A stretch of 64,000 bases of DNA from Cellulosilyticum lentocellum DSM 5427 (GCF_000178835.2 NC_015275.1:4493001-4557000), one strand, 5' to 3'; counted from the stretch's first letter, positions 34,265 through 44,547 are shown. A program made the numbers and translations. The notes: generated by a model from the letters alone, not told the origin.

Positions 34265-35335
34265 CTAAGATAGACTATGGCGCTTCCATAGTACTACGGA
34301 ACAAATACCTGTAAAAATAATAGCTGTTATTATGCCAAATAGATACACCTCCCCTGATATAATTATTGTTTCATATATAGGGAAACATACGAGGTAGCTA
34401 GAAATCCAGTAAGTGTTCTCCTTAACATCAACCTTTTCAAACTGCCTTTGTATTACCTTAAATAAACTATTCTTATTATCTAGTTTAGATTCTCCTCCCT
34501 GTATTACATCCTCTATATTAGGAATTAATGCTTTATTATAATCCTCCCATTTCCAATCTCCCTCATGGTTGTTATAGTAGTAAGAAGTAGCTTCTTGCCT
34601 GGAAAAGAAATGATCTGACTCCCCAGTAAAAGGAATCATCTTGGTTGTATCTATTGGATTATCAAAGGTATGGGTATTAACTAGTTTCTTACTTTTCAAT
34701 TTTCTCGAGTCATCCTTTTCAAAGGTCAGCTCATATTGTTGTAATTTTTGAGGTATAATTTCACCGTCACTATAATAGCCTTCCACTCTGAATGTTCCTT
34801 TGCCATAGCGCTCATCCTTTAATATTGATTTAATCTGTCCTTGCGTCAAGTAACGCTCCATATATAATGTTCCGTAAATCTCAAAATCTTCTTTTTTATA
34901 TTGACTCAGTAAATCTTGGTTCACTTCTAAGCTATTGTTTTCCTTAAAGATCAAGCAGTTACCAGTCTTTGCAATCCACTTTTTAGTATTTTCATCATAA
35001 ACTGCCAATTGTGCATCATCGTTCAAATGCTCTCCCTGATTAATAAATAAATAGTAATATGCAGCCATTCTATTTATCCTTCCATCACGCCACATTTCAA
35101 TTTTTCTCTTGCTTAAATTTCCTCCATCAGGAATTTTTATCTCCTCATTATATACTATACAACTTTCCATTATATTCACGGCCTGAGCTAATATTTTTTC
35201 AACTTCTCCTTGGTAATATCGTGCCAAAATACAGGTATAAATGCTCATTACCACTAAATATACAGTTAAAAATATACTTAATGACCTAGTCAAAAAGTAT
35301 CTATAGCTAGATTGATTTTTTATTCTTCTTCTCAT
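34265..35335 (-). CDS. Two-helix membrane sensor-like protein without output domain
   Basis: The 356-residue protein has an N-terminal basic stretch, one membrane helix (SIFLTVYLVVMSIYTCIL), about 270 extracytoplasmic residues and a second helix (EVYLFGIITAIIFTGICSVV). It ends just seven residues later at WKRHSLS. That is the sensor half of a typical histidine kinase, stopping where a HAMP or kinase domain would begin. No kinase sequence follows. Either it is a truncated kinase or a stand-alone membrane protein. A tiny paralogue of its N-terminus lies upstream (35415-35561). AGGGAG lies before the ATG. Confidence 0.6.
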   Translation of the reverse strand: MRRRIKNQSSYRYFLTRSLSIFLTVYLVVMSIYTCILARYYQGEVEKILAQAVNIMESCIVYNEEIKIPDGGNLSKRKIEMWRDGRINRMAAYYYLFINQGEHLNDDAQLAVYDENTKKWIAKTGNCLIFKENNSLEVNQDLLSQYKKEDFEIYGTLYMERYLTQGQIKSILKDERYGKGTFRVEGYYSDGEIIPQKLQQYELTFEKDDSRKLKSKKLVNTHTFDNPIDTTKMIPFTGESDHFFSRQEATSYYYNNHEGDWKWEDYNKALIPNIEDVIQGGESKLDNKNSLFKVIQRQFEKVDVKENTYWISSYLVCFPIYETIIISGEVYLFGIITAIIFTGICSVVLWKRHSLS

Positions 35336-35414
35336 ATACTTTCTCCCTCTTTAAAATAGGTTGCACTCCCATTATATTTTCGCAAACTTTATCTTGTTTC
35401 TTATATCTGATTTA

Positions 35415-35561
35415 CTAAAATGCTTTTGGTATTATATTGTTCTGTACCCAAATATAAATAAAAATGCTCACTACTATTAAATATAAAATTACAAAGACAC
35501 TTAAAGTCTTAACCCAGGAATGTCTCTTTCTAGATTGATTTCTAACCTTTCTTTTCTCCAT
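35415..35561 (-). CDS. 48-residue membrane peptide, paralogue of the neighbouring sensor N-terminus
   Basis: An ATG at 35561 preceded by GGGGGGAAGG encodes 48 residues starting MEKRKVRNQSRKRHSWVKTL and then one membrane helix (SVFVILYLIVVSIFIYIW). It closely resembles residues 1-38 of the next gene (MRRRIKNQSSYRYFLTRSLS, then a helix), and the intergenic sequences are also alike. It is either the broken start of a tandem copy or a real small membrane protein made together with its larger paralogue. Confidence 0.5.
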   Translation of the reverse strand: MEKRKVRNQSRKRHSWVKTLSVFVILYLIVVSIFIYIWVQNNIIPKAF

Positions 35562-35650
35562 ATACCTTCCCCCCTTTTAAAATAATTTTTAATTATTTAA
35601 ATTTTATCATAATTCAATCCCTTTATGTATATTAGATTTGCTAAATTAAA

Positions 35651-35681
35651 AAGTCCTACACCTTATTTAGGCATAGGACTT
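35651..35681. terminator. Hairpin between the membrane-peptide gene and the IS30 remnant
   Basis: AAGTCCTA (35651-35658) pairs with TAGGACTT (35674-35681), with AAAA on the left and TATTTTT on the right, so it could end transcription in either direction. No complete gene ends here; it may be left from DNA lost when the IS remnant arrived or decayed. Nothing else is recognised up to 35856 except a small CTCCTC/GAGGAG hairpin near 35772-35791. Confidence 0.45.
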
Positions 35682-35856
35682 ATTTTTGTGTCAAAAGTAT
35701 GTAATTTAACATTTATAAAGTTTTATACTCATTGGATTTACATGGTTTAGCTCTTACTTATGGTATGGCTCTCCTCACCTAAAGAAGAGGAGATTTTTAT
35801 ATGCTTTTTATTTGGCTTAATTGTAAAATGATTTCATATCCTACGTTTGTACCACA

Positions 35857-36594
35857 ATGAAATCGAGAAACTGGTCTGTCGATGCTTGTATCGGCGAGGC
35901 TATCGTTAATCAGCTTTTCAATCCATCTCAAATGGTTTGCACTAAAACACTTTATAACTATATTGATTTAGGTCTACTAGAAATACGAAATGTCGATCTT
36001 CCGATGAAGCTTAGAAGAAATACCAAGCCTCAACGCAACCGTATAAACAGACATATTCTAGGCACAAGTATCGAGGAACGACCAGCTAGTATTGATTCTA
36101 GGGAAGAATTTAGCCACTGGGAGATAGATACTGTCATTGGTACAAAAGATAAGAATGATAGTATTCTTCTCACTTTAGCTGAATGCAAAACTAGACATTA
36201 TATTGTTCGTAAAATTACATCTAAGACTTCTCATGCTGTTTTAACAGAACTAGCCAATCTAAAAACTTACTTTGAAGAACAATTTAACCACGTCTTCAAA
36301 AGTATTACCAGTGATAATGGTCAAGAGTTTGCAGAACTCTCCAAAGTAGAACAGGAATCTGCTGTAAAGGTCTACTTTACATATCCATATGCCTCATGTG
36401 AACGTGGAACCAATGAAAGGCACAATGGCTTATTAAGACGATTCATCCCAAAAGGTGCAGCTATAAATGGTTATAGCACCGATGAGATTGCTTTTATTAA
36501 AGAATGGTGTAATACGCTTCCTAGAAAGCTGCTTAATTATCGTACACCTGAGGAACTATTTGAGGATGAATTGGATGCTATATATGTAGTATAA
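35857..36594 (+). pseudogene. IS30-family transposase remnant lacking its N-terminus
   Basis: The 245-residue frame covers the catalytic half of an IS30 transposase. The DDE residues are visible: HWEIDTVIGTKDKND (first Asp), ITSDNGQEFAEL (second Asp) and CERGTNERHNGLLRRFIPKG (Glu). Intact IS30 transposases are about 300-350 residues and begin with a helix-turn-helix segment, which is missing here. The frame opens directly after a stop at 35824-35826, with no ribosome binding site. I could not find convincing terminal inverted repeats, so the element is probably dead. Confidence 0.8.
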
Positions 36595-36668
36595 ATTTTG
36601 TGGTGAAATAAAAAACACAGTTAGTTCAACTTATTATTGCAATTTGGGCCTTTTATTTAGAAATAAAA

Positions 36669-36693
36669 AAGAGGAGATTAATGTTCTCCTCTT
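36669..36693 (-). terminator. Terminator of the cysteine-rich protein gene
   Basis: AAGAGGAGA (36669-36677) pairs perfectly with TCTCCTCTT (36685-36693). On the minus strand it runs into TTTTTTATTT. It lies about 25 bases beyond the stop of the gene at 36719. Confidence 0.75.
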
Positions 36694-36718
36694 CCTCTCA
36701 TTATATGAAATCCTTATT

Positions 36719-37183
36719 TTATGCTAAAACCTCTGCCTCTATAAGTTTCCATATATAATGACTACTTTCTTCGTTTAAATCATGAAAAAAGGCTGTACTC
36801 CTACATTTTTTATACTCCACACCATCCATTGTAAATGTATAGCCTGCTGGACATGTAGGTGAACAATTTCCTCCCGTCAGCTTCTTACACTCTCCTGCCT
36901 TAACGATCTCTTTTTTCATTTTATCTGGAAATTCATTTAAAAGAACATCATAGCTTGCTACATTCGCTGCATATATTCTCATTTTCACACCAGTCTTCCT
37001 AAATACATAGTTTAATAGTGTTTTTCCTGTCTTTGCCGAAAGATAAGAAGTCACAAAACCACTTTTAGCCGTTTTTATTTCTCTCTTGCACCCCTTTTTT
37101 ATTAGTGATTCATCTAGCTCTAGTACAAATCCATGAAGTGAAACGGGTATATCGTTAAGAAATGATGTAAACTTTTCATCCAT
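36719..37183 (-). CDS. Conserved protein of unknown function with C-terminal Cys cluster
   Basis: This is a 154-residue cytoplasmic protein. Residues about 100-135 hold a Cys-rich block: AGECKKLTGGNCSPTCPAG, then VEYKKCRSTAFFHDL, four cysteines that could bind zinc or an iron-sulfur cluster. The N-terminal half has mixed strands and helices (LHGFVLELDESLIKKGCKRE). I recognise the Cys block from uncharacterised Clostridia proteins but know no function. It stands alone with its own terminator. Confidence 0.65.
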   Translation of the reverse strand: MDEKFTSFLNDIPVSLHGFVLELDESLIKKGCKREIKTAKSGFVTSYLSAKTGKTLLNYVFRKTGVKMRIYAANVASYDVLLNEFPDKMKKEIVKAGECKKLTGGNCSPTCPAGYTFTMDGVEYKKCRSTAFFHDLNEESSHYIWKLIEAEVLA

Positions 37184-37366
37184 CGTTTTTTCCTCCCAGT
37201 ACAGCTGGCAGACCTTTTTATGCTCCCATGTATTCTCTTTTGATAAATTAATAATACATCTTTTTTCTATATTTATCCTCTCATTTTTTGCACCAAAAAG
37301 AGAAGTCTTTCTCGTCTTCTAAAGTTCTCTTATACTTTGTGGAAAATGAAATACACTAATATTACT

Positions 37367-38086
37367 TTAAAGTGATTCTAGAATAGGCAGATTATTAATG
37401 CATGGTGGTAAATGCATCATATGATGATCTGTCATAGGCGTTAAAATCATACCACCTCTCGTCAACCTTCCCCAGTATACTAATAGCCATACAGAACGAA
37501 AATCTGTCGTCACACCACCTTCTTCTAGAATTCTCATTACCCAGCTTTCAGGGACCATAGACTGTATTTGTTCTAAAGTAAGGCTTGCTAATATTTTACG
37601 TGTATTTTTTCCTACTGTGATCATATAATCACGAAGTGCCTCAGCATTAATCCCTTTTCCAAATGCTACTGCTTCATCCAATTCCAATGCATTGCCTGTA
37701 TCCGTAATAGATGCACCTATCTTCTTCTGCCACTCTTCATCAAAAATCTGAGGTTGATCCATCATTAGTATATTACTTACTAAATCTTCAATACGATATG
37801 TATGCCACAGCTGCCAGCACATAGGGACTGTTTTAGTTCCTGCATAACGTAAGTCTACATCCCAATCCTCTCTAGGTACTATGTCATTTTGATGCCCTGC
37901 TAGCATATAGTCTAAAACATAATCCGCAATCGTTTTCTCCGTTCTTCCTGAAACCTCTGCTGGATGTACCATGCCATGGACCTCTAATGTTAGCTCCCTT
38001 ATTTTTTCAATGTCCGTTCCATTCAATACTTCTTTTAATTCGTCATACTTGTCTCTGATAGGTGCATATAATTCCTCTTTTTTCAC
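37367..38086 (-). CDS. DinB-like four-helix-bundle protein
   Basis: The 239-residue protein resembles the DinB/YfiT superfamily of metal-binding helical bundles. Candidate metal histidines are in LTLEVHGMVHPAEV, LWHTYRIEDLVSNIL and TPMTDHHMMHLPPC. Some members are thiol-dependent S-transferases; here no substrate can be named. It has no signal peptide. The AT-rich gap before the cysteine-rich gene (37184-37366) shows nothing certain. Confidence 0.72.
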   Translation of the reverse strand: MKKEELYAPIRDKYDELKEVLNGTDIEKIRELTLEVHGMVHPAEVSGRTEKTIADYVLDYMLAGHQNDIVPREDWDVDLRYAGTKTVPMCWQLWHTYRIEDLVSNILMMDQPQIFDEEWQKKIGASITDTGNALELDEAVAFGKGINAEALRDYMITVGKNTRKILASLTLEQIQSMVPESWVMRILEEGGVTTDFRSVWLLVYWGRLTRGGMILTPMTDHHMMHLPPCINNLPILESL

Positions 38087-38242
38087 AATAAATACCTCCT
38101 TTAAATCTACTTATTCATTTTGTTTTTAGTATAGCACCACTATATGACAACTAGCTGTCGCAATAAAGAAATTTATCATATTTTTATTTTTTCTATAACT
38201 GTTGGATGAAAAAACTATCTCCTATTGATGTTCATTAAATAA

Positions 38243-38282
38243 CCCCTAGAGTATACTCTTATTATTTAGTATATTCTAGGGG
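38243..38282 (-). terminator. Terminator of the large secreted protein gene
   Basis: CCCCTAGAGTATACT (38243-38257) pairs with AGTATATTCTAGGGG (38268-38282) with one wobble pair. On the minus strand it is followed by TTATTTAAT. It lies about 20 bases beyond the stop codon. Confidence 0.8.
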
Positions 38283-38300
38283 CTAAACTATTCTTATTTA

Positions 38301-41300
38301 TTATTTTACAATCTCAATAGACTTGCTTGATGGAATCCAAAGGACATGTGCACCTAAATTCTCTGAAATATAGCGAAGTGGTACAAGGATTCTACCATTC
38401 TGGTTCACGCTACCTTCTTTTTCACCTACTATTATGGTCTTACCATCTAAAACAACAATAGCTGATTTAGTATTACTGTCCCATTTTACTTCTGCCCCTA
38501 AGTTCTCTGCTATAAAGCGTAGCGGAACAACTGTTGTGCTATCAATGATCTGTGGTGCCACATCATTAACTTTCTTTATATCATTAACTGTTGTTTCAAA
38601 ATTTTCAATCTGTAAATTTACTTTTACTTGGTCACTAGCAAGCATTACGCCGTAGTTACCTGTTTCTGCAACTTGTGATGTAAAGGTCTCTGTAGCTTGA
38701 TCAAACTTACCGCCTAATTTTACTATCTTTACACTACCATCTGCATTTTCTACATATTTGACAAGTGTTAACTTTGATGGTTCTTTCACTTCTATTCCTT
38801 TAAGGTCAAATTTAAGTATTAATGGCTCTGTAAAATCTGTTACTTTTTGCCCTGCCTTACTATCAGATGTTGTTGTCATATTTAATGACACCCATACTTT
38901 TTCATTCTCTATTGGTGCAAGGTTACTTTCTTTAGATAATTTTTTCTCAATATCTCCTGATCTTGCGATTGGTGCAAATTCTATATCTACATTTATCTTA
39001 TCATTTAAACCATCTTTACCAATGATCTGATTAAGTGCTTCTTGGCTGATCACTATATCTACTTTATCTCTAGAAACGACTAGTGGCTCTTTTTTACTAT
39101 TTACACTAGCGACTCTTGTGTCATCCAATTTTGCTTTGTTATTACTATCAACAAACACAACATTTGATGGTGGATTAGCTGGCGAAAGCGTTGGTTTTTC
39201 CTCTTTACTTGGTGTACTGCTACTACTTGTTGAACTTGATGATGTGTTTGAACTTGATGGTGAACTTGGCTTCACACTTTTTATGAAATCTTTAGAAGCA
39301 ATGTCACTATTCATCATACCACCTTTGACGGCAATAGCCTTTACTGTTGCAGAGCTATTGATTGCAAAAGGAGCAGAATATACTGTACTTCCTGTTGTAG
39401 GTTCTGTGCCATCTGTTGTATAGTAAACGATTGCATCTTTAGTGTCACATACAATAGTAACAGTCTGTGAACTAGAGAATGTACCACCACTAGGTGAAAT
39501 AGTAGGCATTTTTACTTTCTCTAAGTCCTTCCAAACAGCTTTAATAGTTGTAGGAGCAGTAACTATGTAATCAGCACCTGCTGCATATTCTGTGCCGCCA
39601 ATATTCCAAGCTTTAAATGCTTTGTTTGCAGGTGCAGTGAATGCACAGGCTGGAAGTTCATAGTGCTGTCCATCTATTACTGATTCACCTGACATCTCTC
39701 CTGTCCCTCCGTTTCCATCAAAGGAAACAAGATATGTTACGGGTGCAATTTCAAAACTCTTTGTCATCGTACCACTATATTTATTTATAAAGGTTACTGT
39801 TGCAGTTGCTGTACCTACATTAATATTATCACTATAATTTACAGTATAATCAGTATCTTTGACTAGTGTTATGTCACCATCTTTTATGACTAGTGATGGC
39901 GTAATAGCAATGCCTGTATGCGTTTGTGGAGGGATTGCTTCGATCGTCACGCCGTTTGGAGCATCATTGGAAACTGCTTTTGCAGCTAAAGTTTTAAAAG
40001 TTTCTGATTCAACTTGATCGCTTTCAAAACCATCTTCGTCAGCCTTGTGCCTTACATAGATTTTATACTCTGTAGCTGATGTCAATCCTTCAAATGTAGA
40101 GGAAGTTCCCCAACTTAAATCACTGTTATCACTTGTTTTTCTAATAGAAAATTCACAGTCTGCAAAATCATTTGTGTTTGTAACACTTGCAGTTGTTGTC
40201 TTAGCTTTTGTCATCGGCTTATTTGGTTTATTATGTTTAAGAGAAACGAAATCTGAATTAACATATATGTCTACATTATCAGAATTTAAGCGGATCTGAG
40301 GATGAAATTGACTTAATCCTTCATAAATAAATTCACCATTTTCATCTGATTTTACGGTATTAGTATAATAGTCTTCATTAAAATCATACTTTGGATAGGC
40401 ATAAGTTCTATTAGGTAAAAGATTAGTTACTTTTTTGTTTGTTAAATCAAGCTTATAAGAAGGTTTTTGCTCCTTATACATAGCCATTAGTTCACATGCA
40501 GTATTAACATTTGGTCTATCACCTGTTCCATTAGCAAAATATGCATATTCACTACTATTAGGATGCTTCCAACCATAAAAATCTTTGCCCACAAGCGAAA
40601 CTGTCGGGAGCTTTGTACTATCAATGCTAGCCTTTGGTGTTGCATACATTTTTGTTTCAGACAAATCAGGTTCACCAGTGTTTTGATTAAACGTTACTTC
40701 TACAGTCGGAACAAGAGTGAGTTTAAAGTTATACGAATTTACACCTTTGGCTGTAAGGTCAACAGTATAATAAAGCTTTGTTAAATCAGGTACTTTGTAG
40801 ACATTATCCTCTAATTTTTTATCAAACTTTTCTTCATCTACGACTACATCTTTATCTACATCATCACGGAGTTCTGATGCAGATGGAAGTGTAAAAGAAG
40901 ATGCCTCATTATATTCCGTCAGACCGGTGTTTCCTACATAAATGTTTACTTGGATGGCTGCATCTGTAGTAGTAGAAAGTGTAGTACCCTCAGGCAAAAT
41001 CATATGGGTTCCTCCAGGTATATTTTCAAGAGGAGCAGCTGGGTATGCTTTAAAACAATAGGTACTAGGATTCTGTGTAGACCCATTGAAACCTCCTAAC
41101 TCTTTATCAAATGATATATGCCATGCATACGCCTTTACTGCAATATCATCTGGACCAATTACAGATTCAGAATATGAGTTATCCTCAAACAAAACAGTAT
41201 TAGAATCAGCAGATTCATAATAAGTAATGCGCATACCACCCCAATAAGTCCAGGGTAATGATACCTTAGTTCCGGAAAGAATTACTTGATCAGTATTTGT

Positions 41301-41414
41301 AGTGATCTCAATTTTTTCAGATGCATAAATAACTGAAAAGTCTGCTAATCCTATGGTTGTAAAAATAAGTACAAATGTAAGCAGCCATGAGACTTGTTTT
41401 GAAAAATGCTTCAT
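38301..41414 (-). CDS. Large secreted multidomain surface protein with copper-amine-oxidase-type domain
   Basis: The 1037-residue protein starts with a signal peptide (VSWLLTFVLIFTTIGLADFS, cleavage near residue 31). Approximate domains: a unique N-terminal half; fibronectin-III-like segment (395-470); a beta repeat (485-555); an InlB/Flg_new-type repeat (558-628, VSFDGNGGTGEMSGE); a chitobiase/hexosaminidase C-terminal-type repeat (638-712, DAIVYYTTDGTEPTTGSTVY); and a Ser/Thr linker (715-745). It ends with a copper amine oxidase N-terminal-like domain with two VPLR(F/Y)I(A/S)ENLGA repeats (925-1037). Such C-terminal domains occur in many secreted Clostridia proteins and may bind the cell wall. 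There is no sortase motif. A degraded relative lies at 46788-47012. Confidence 0.85.
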   Translation of the reverse strand: MKHFSKQVSWLLTFVLIFTTIGLADFSVIYASEKIEITTNTDQVILSGTKVSLPWTYWGGMRITYYESADSNTVLFEDNSYSESVIGPDDIAVKAYAWHISFDKELGGFNGSTQNPSTYCFKAYPAAPLENIPGGTHMILPEGTTLSTTTDAAIQVNIYVGNTGLTEYNEASSFTLPSASELRDDVDKDVVVDEEKFDKKLEDNVYKVPDLTKLYYTVDLTAKGVNSYNFKLTLVPTVEVTFNQNTGEPDLSETKMYATPKASIDSTKLPTVSLVGKDFYGWKHPNSSEYAYFANGTGDRPNVNTACELMAMYKEQKPSYKLDLTNKKVTNLLPNRTYAYPKYDFNEDYYTNTVKSDENGEFIYEGLSQFHPQIRLNSDNVDIYVNSDFVSLKHNKPNKPMTKAKTTTASVTNTNDFADCEFSIRKTSDNSDLSWGTSSTFEGLTSATEYKIYVRHKADEDGFESDQVESETFKTLAAKAVSNDAPNGVTIEAIPPQTHTGIAITPSLVIKDGDITLVKDTDYTVNYSDNINVGTATATVTFINKYSGTMTKSFEIAPVTYLVSFDGNGGTGEMSGESVIDGQHYELPACAFTAPANKAFKAWNIGGTEYAAGADYIVTAPTTIKAVWKDLEKVKMPTISPSGGTFSSSQTVTIVCDTKDAIVYYTTDGTEPTTGSTVYSAPFAINSSATVKAIAVKGGMMNSDIASKDFIKSVKPSSPSSSNTSSSSTSSSSTPSKEEKPTLSPANPPSNVVFVDSNNKAKLDDTRVASVNSKKEPLVVSRDKVDIVISQEALNQIIGKDGLNDKINVDIEFAPIARSGDIEKKLSKESNLAPIENEKVWVSLNMTTTSDSKAGQKVTDFTEPLILKFDLKGIEVKEPSKLTLVKYVENADGSVKIVKLGGKFDQATETFTSQVAETGNYGVMLASDQVKVNLQIENFETTVNDIKKVNDVAPQIIDSTTVVPLRFIAENLGAEVKWDSNTKSAIVVLDGKTIIVGEKEGSVNQNGRILVPLRYISENLGAHVLWIPSSKSIEIVK

Positions 41415-41551
41415 TTTTCTCCCTCCTATTAAATTGATATATACTTAATTTGCCTTTTTAGCAAATATAAGTCTAGATAAATGCATGATATTAAAGTTAT
41501 TTTTATATCAAGGATGATGCTAAAAAGATGCATAACCCTCACCTATTTCTT

Positions 41552-43000
41552 CTAGATCACACAGTACATATATACTGATAAAAGTGAAAAGGTTAGTACT
41601 GTTCCAGCAGATAGACGATAAAGTATTTTGCTGTACTTTTTATCTTTATTTCTGTCAAGAAATCTTCCGAAAAGAAGCGTTTTTATAATAAACACAGGTG
41701 CAACATACCTAAAGTCCATTGTGCAGCCATAGGGATACTTTATGTTAAAGGCTACATAAGCTATCATAAGCACCATTATTGATAACACCAGATAAAGGAT
41801 ATTTGTATCCTTTTCCTTTAAACAACTAACTACTGAAAGAATCATAAAAATGCTTATTAGGGCATAAATAAAAAGCATTATGGTAGGTAGTGTAGTTGAG
41901 ATATTAAAACGAAATTCACCAAATAACCCACCCTTTAATAGATACATCCAGATATTATAATCCGAAAATGCATCGTTATAGACAGGATTAAACATTTTCG
42001 TTATGGGAAATGAAAGAAATCTTTGTGCAAATGTATAATAATGTGATTTAAATCCAACCTCTCCCACATCAAGCACATAATTAAATGGTTGATTAAACAA
42101 AACTAGATTTCGTATGGGATAAGCTAGACCAAGGGGCATACTTATGACTGCAAATAAACACAAACTTTTAATTGAGTTAAGCAGAGTGTTGTTTTTTATG
42201 CTTTGGACAATAACAACGATCATCAAAAGCCCTGTGGGAATGGCCAATACAACAACTGATATTTTTGTCATCATTCCAAGTCCGAAGCATAGGGCGAGTA
42301 TAATTGTATTTCTTATACTTTGCTTTTTATACCATTTCATACTAAAAAGTAATATCATTGTCATAAAAAACACTGCCATAGCATCGTTGTTTACCCGCCC
42401 ACCCATAAGATAGAAGTTAGGTAAAAAAGCAACTAAGGAAAGAGGAATAAGCTTATTGATTTTAAGCTCCTCACAAAGGGATTTTACGCAAAAAAGGGTT
42501 GCACACGAGAAGGTACATGACACAAGCCTTGCACAGTTCATGATGTCCATTTCATCTGTTAAGCGTAAAATAGGCTTAAGCACAAAAATAACAATGCTAC
42601 TTAAAATATAATAAAGTGGGGGATGATAAAACTGTCCCTCATTACTTGTAGGTAACTGTCCATTAAGAATATTCAGTATGTATGCGGCATTCCCATCAGA
42701 ATCAATGGAAATAATACCTAGATCATGGTATCTCACGGTACATGGTGTATAAAGCATATAGCCTATTCTCATTACAAATCCAATAAGAAGAATGTATTTT
42801 GCAAGTAATTCTTTATCAAATTTTTGACATAGGTTAAAGCCACCCATTAATGCTGTTGAAATAATGAGCAGTAGCATAATGCCTTGCACGCTATCTTCAA
42901 GACCTAGGATATAAACCAGAACATAGATGACAAGAATGGAAAGGCTTAAAATAGAGATATTTACTAAATTGGTTCGTTTTTTAGAGAATAAATTAACCAT
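41552..43000 (-). CDS. GT39-like membrane glycosyltransferase
   Basis: The 482-residue protein has about eleven membrane helices. An early extracytoplasmic loop holds acidic residues, HDLGIISIDSDGNAAYILN, then GQFYHPPLYYILSSI, the layout of lipid-phosphate-sugar-dependent GT-C transferases (ArnT/PMT type). It follows the other GT-C gene by 4 bases and its ribosome site (AAAAGGAG) lies in the end of that gene, so the two are coupled. The acceptor is unknown; a surface polymer or protein is likely. Confidence 0.75.
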   Translation of the reverse strand: MVNLFSKKRTNLVNISILSLSILVIYVLVYILGLEDSVQGIMLLLIISTALMGGFNLCQKFDKELLAKYILLIGFVMRIGYMLYTPCTVRYHDLGIISIDSDGNAAYILNILNGQLPTSNEGQFYHPPLYYILSSIVIFVLKPILRLTDEMDIMNCARLVSCTFSCATLFCVKSLCEELKINKLIPLSLVAFLPNFYLMGGRVNNDAMAVFFMTMILLFSMKWYKKQSIRNTIILALCFGLGMMTKISVVVLAIPTGLLMIVVIVQSIKNNTLLNSIKSLCLFAVISMPLGLAYPIRNLVLFNQPFNYVLDVGEVGFKSHYYTFAQRFLSFPITKMFNPVYNDAFSDYNIWMYLLKGGLFGEFRFNISTTLPTIMLFIYALISIFMILSVVSCLKEKDTNILYLVLSIMVLMIAYVAFNIKYPYGCTMDFRYVAPVFIIKTLLFGRFLDRNKDKKYSKILYRLSAGTVLTFSLLSVYMYCVI

Positions 43001-43004
43001 TTAA

Positions 43005-44468
43005 TCAATCTCCTTTTCGTTTTTTTATCTTTCGATATAAATAGCCACAATCGTTATTAAATACTTGGGTATAGCTTGTCTTTATGATTTCTGAAAGCTC
43101 AGGGTTAGTTTTATCTGTTTCAAAACTATAAAGGGATAAAATCCATTCTGGATGATTTTCTTTGACATATTCAGTACAATACCTTTCAATATCAGGATTG
43201 ATCTTAGCCATCCAGGTCTGCATGGTAAAATATTTACAGGGAGTATTTAAGTTTACTTCATAAATAAACATGGCAGGCATATTATAAGCAAAGCAATGGT
43301 TTTTCTCATTATCAGGTATCAGCTTATACATTTCATGGACGCTATGCTTATATTCTGTAATATACGATTTTTTCTCTATGATCTTTGTAGCCAAGAAGCT
43401 ATTTGTACCCATCAGTGTCAAAAGTAAGGTCAAGAAAATCACTGGTAAAGCCTTTTTCTTGATTTTTATGCTATACTTTATGAGGAATATGGCAGAATAA
43501 GCAGTTAAAGGGGCTAGAAGTGTCCAATAATATATAAAAGGATGCTTGCTTATCAATATTGCTAAAGGAAGAACAGCAGAACCTAGCAATATAAAGGTAC
43601 CTACTTTTTCTTCACTATTTGAATAACAAGTACACATAGTAATCGTATTGATGCCCAAAGCAATAAATAAGCATAAAAGCTGAGGACTATTTCCATTTGG
43701 GATAAGACGAAAACGCTCAGCCCCAATTTGACAATATTTAATATTATGTAAAAAAGTTGCATAAATCAGATCATATAGTGTTCCTGTACATAAATGATAG
43801 ATCAATATGGGAAGAATCACAGTTATCAATCCTAAGCATCCGAAAAAGAAAGCACTTCCTATTTCATTCTGACTTTTTTTGAGCATATAAATGCCAATAA
43901 AAAGGATAATGGATACAATGAGTGCAATATTGTTAGGACGCATGAAAAACACGATACCAAAGCACAATCCAAGAATGAAGACCATTGGGGCAGTTAGTTT
44001 TTTATTCTTTAGCCACTTGTCAAAAATGTAAAGTGAGATCAAGCAAAAGAAATTACTGTATTCTTCAGTATAATTTCCACCGTTGAAAAATGTAACAGTT
44101 ATCCATACATAAAGCAGTGGTATGTAAAGTGATAATGTATTATCCAAATAATGATTTGCCATTTTATATATCATTACTACAGAAATGAGCATCAGGAAAA
44201 GTTCTGTAAGCCATACGCCCAGTGTTCCATCAATAAAAAGCTGGGGAAGCATATTAATAATGAAAATAATCGGTCCTTTATGGTCAAAGAGTCCTGAATA
44301 AAGGATTTTCCCTTGAGCCATAGCCTTGCCCATAACAAGATACATACTGCTGTCTACGCCAAAATACTCAATAAGAGGGCTTGTGTTATAGGCAAAAAAA
44401 AGCATAAACAAAGTAGCTCCTATAATTAAAATCACATATGAGAGAGTTGACGGTACATTCTTTTGCAT
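43005..44468 (-). CDS. GT39-like membrane glycosyltransferase, upstream partner
   Basis: The polytopic protein of about 487 residues is of the GT-C type. The first loop carries YFGVDSSMYLVMGKAMAQGK and GLFDHKGPIIFIINMLPQLF, where Asp residues would bind the metal-free lipid-phosphate sugar. The frame extends to a TTG at 44501, but AGGAGG lies 5 bases before the ATG at 44468, giving the start MQKNVPSTL. The gene begins a two-gene unit downstream of the broken MalT-like regulator gene. Confidence 0.75.
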   Translation of the reverse strand: MQKNVPSTLSYVILIIGATLFMLFFAYNTSPLIEYFGVDSSMYLVMGKAMAQGKILYSGLFDHKGPIIFIINMLPQLFIDGTLGVWLTELFLMLISVVMIYKMANHYLDNTLSLYIPLLYVWITVTFFNGGNYTEEYSNFFCLISLYIFDKWLKNKKLTAPMVFILGLCFGIVFFMRPNNIALIVSIILFIGIYMLKKSQNEIGSAFFFGCLGLITVILPILIYHLCTGTLYDLIYATFLHNIKYCQIGAERFRLIPNGNSPQLLCLFIALGINTITMCTCYSNSEEKVGTFILLGSAVLPLAILISKHPFIYYWTLLAPLTAYSAIFLIKYSIKIKKKALPVIFLTLLLTLMGTNSFLATKIIEKKSYITEYKHSVHEMYKLIPDNEKNHCFAYNMPAMFIYEVNLNTPCKYFTMQTWMAKINPDIERYCTEYVKENHPEWILSLYSFETDKTNPELSEIIKTSYTQVFNNDCGYLYRKIKKRKGD

Positions 44469-44547
44469 AATAGCCTCCTGTATATGTGCTCCTTCTTTCA
44501 ACTTTTAGTGTAATATTTTATCTCAAAATTCATTTTATACTTTTGGG

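Noticed and set aside
33869-34273. 134-codon plus-strand frame opposite the DUF1540 gene
   Set aside because: It overlaps a supported gene, lacks a ribosome binding site and has no recognisable family.
35694-36660. Intact IS30 element with terminal inverted repeats
   Set aside because: The N-terminal transposase part is missing and no matching ends were found on either side.
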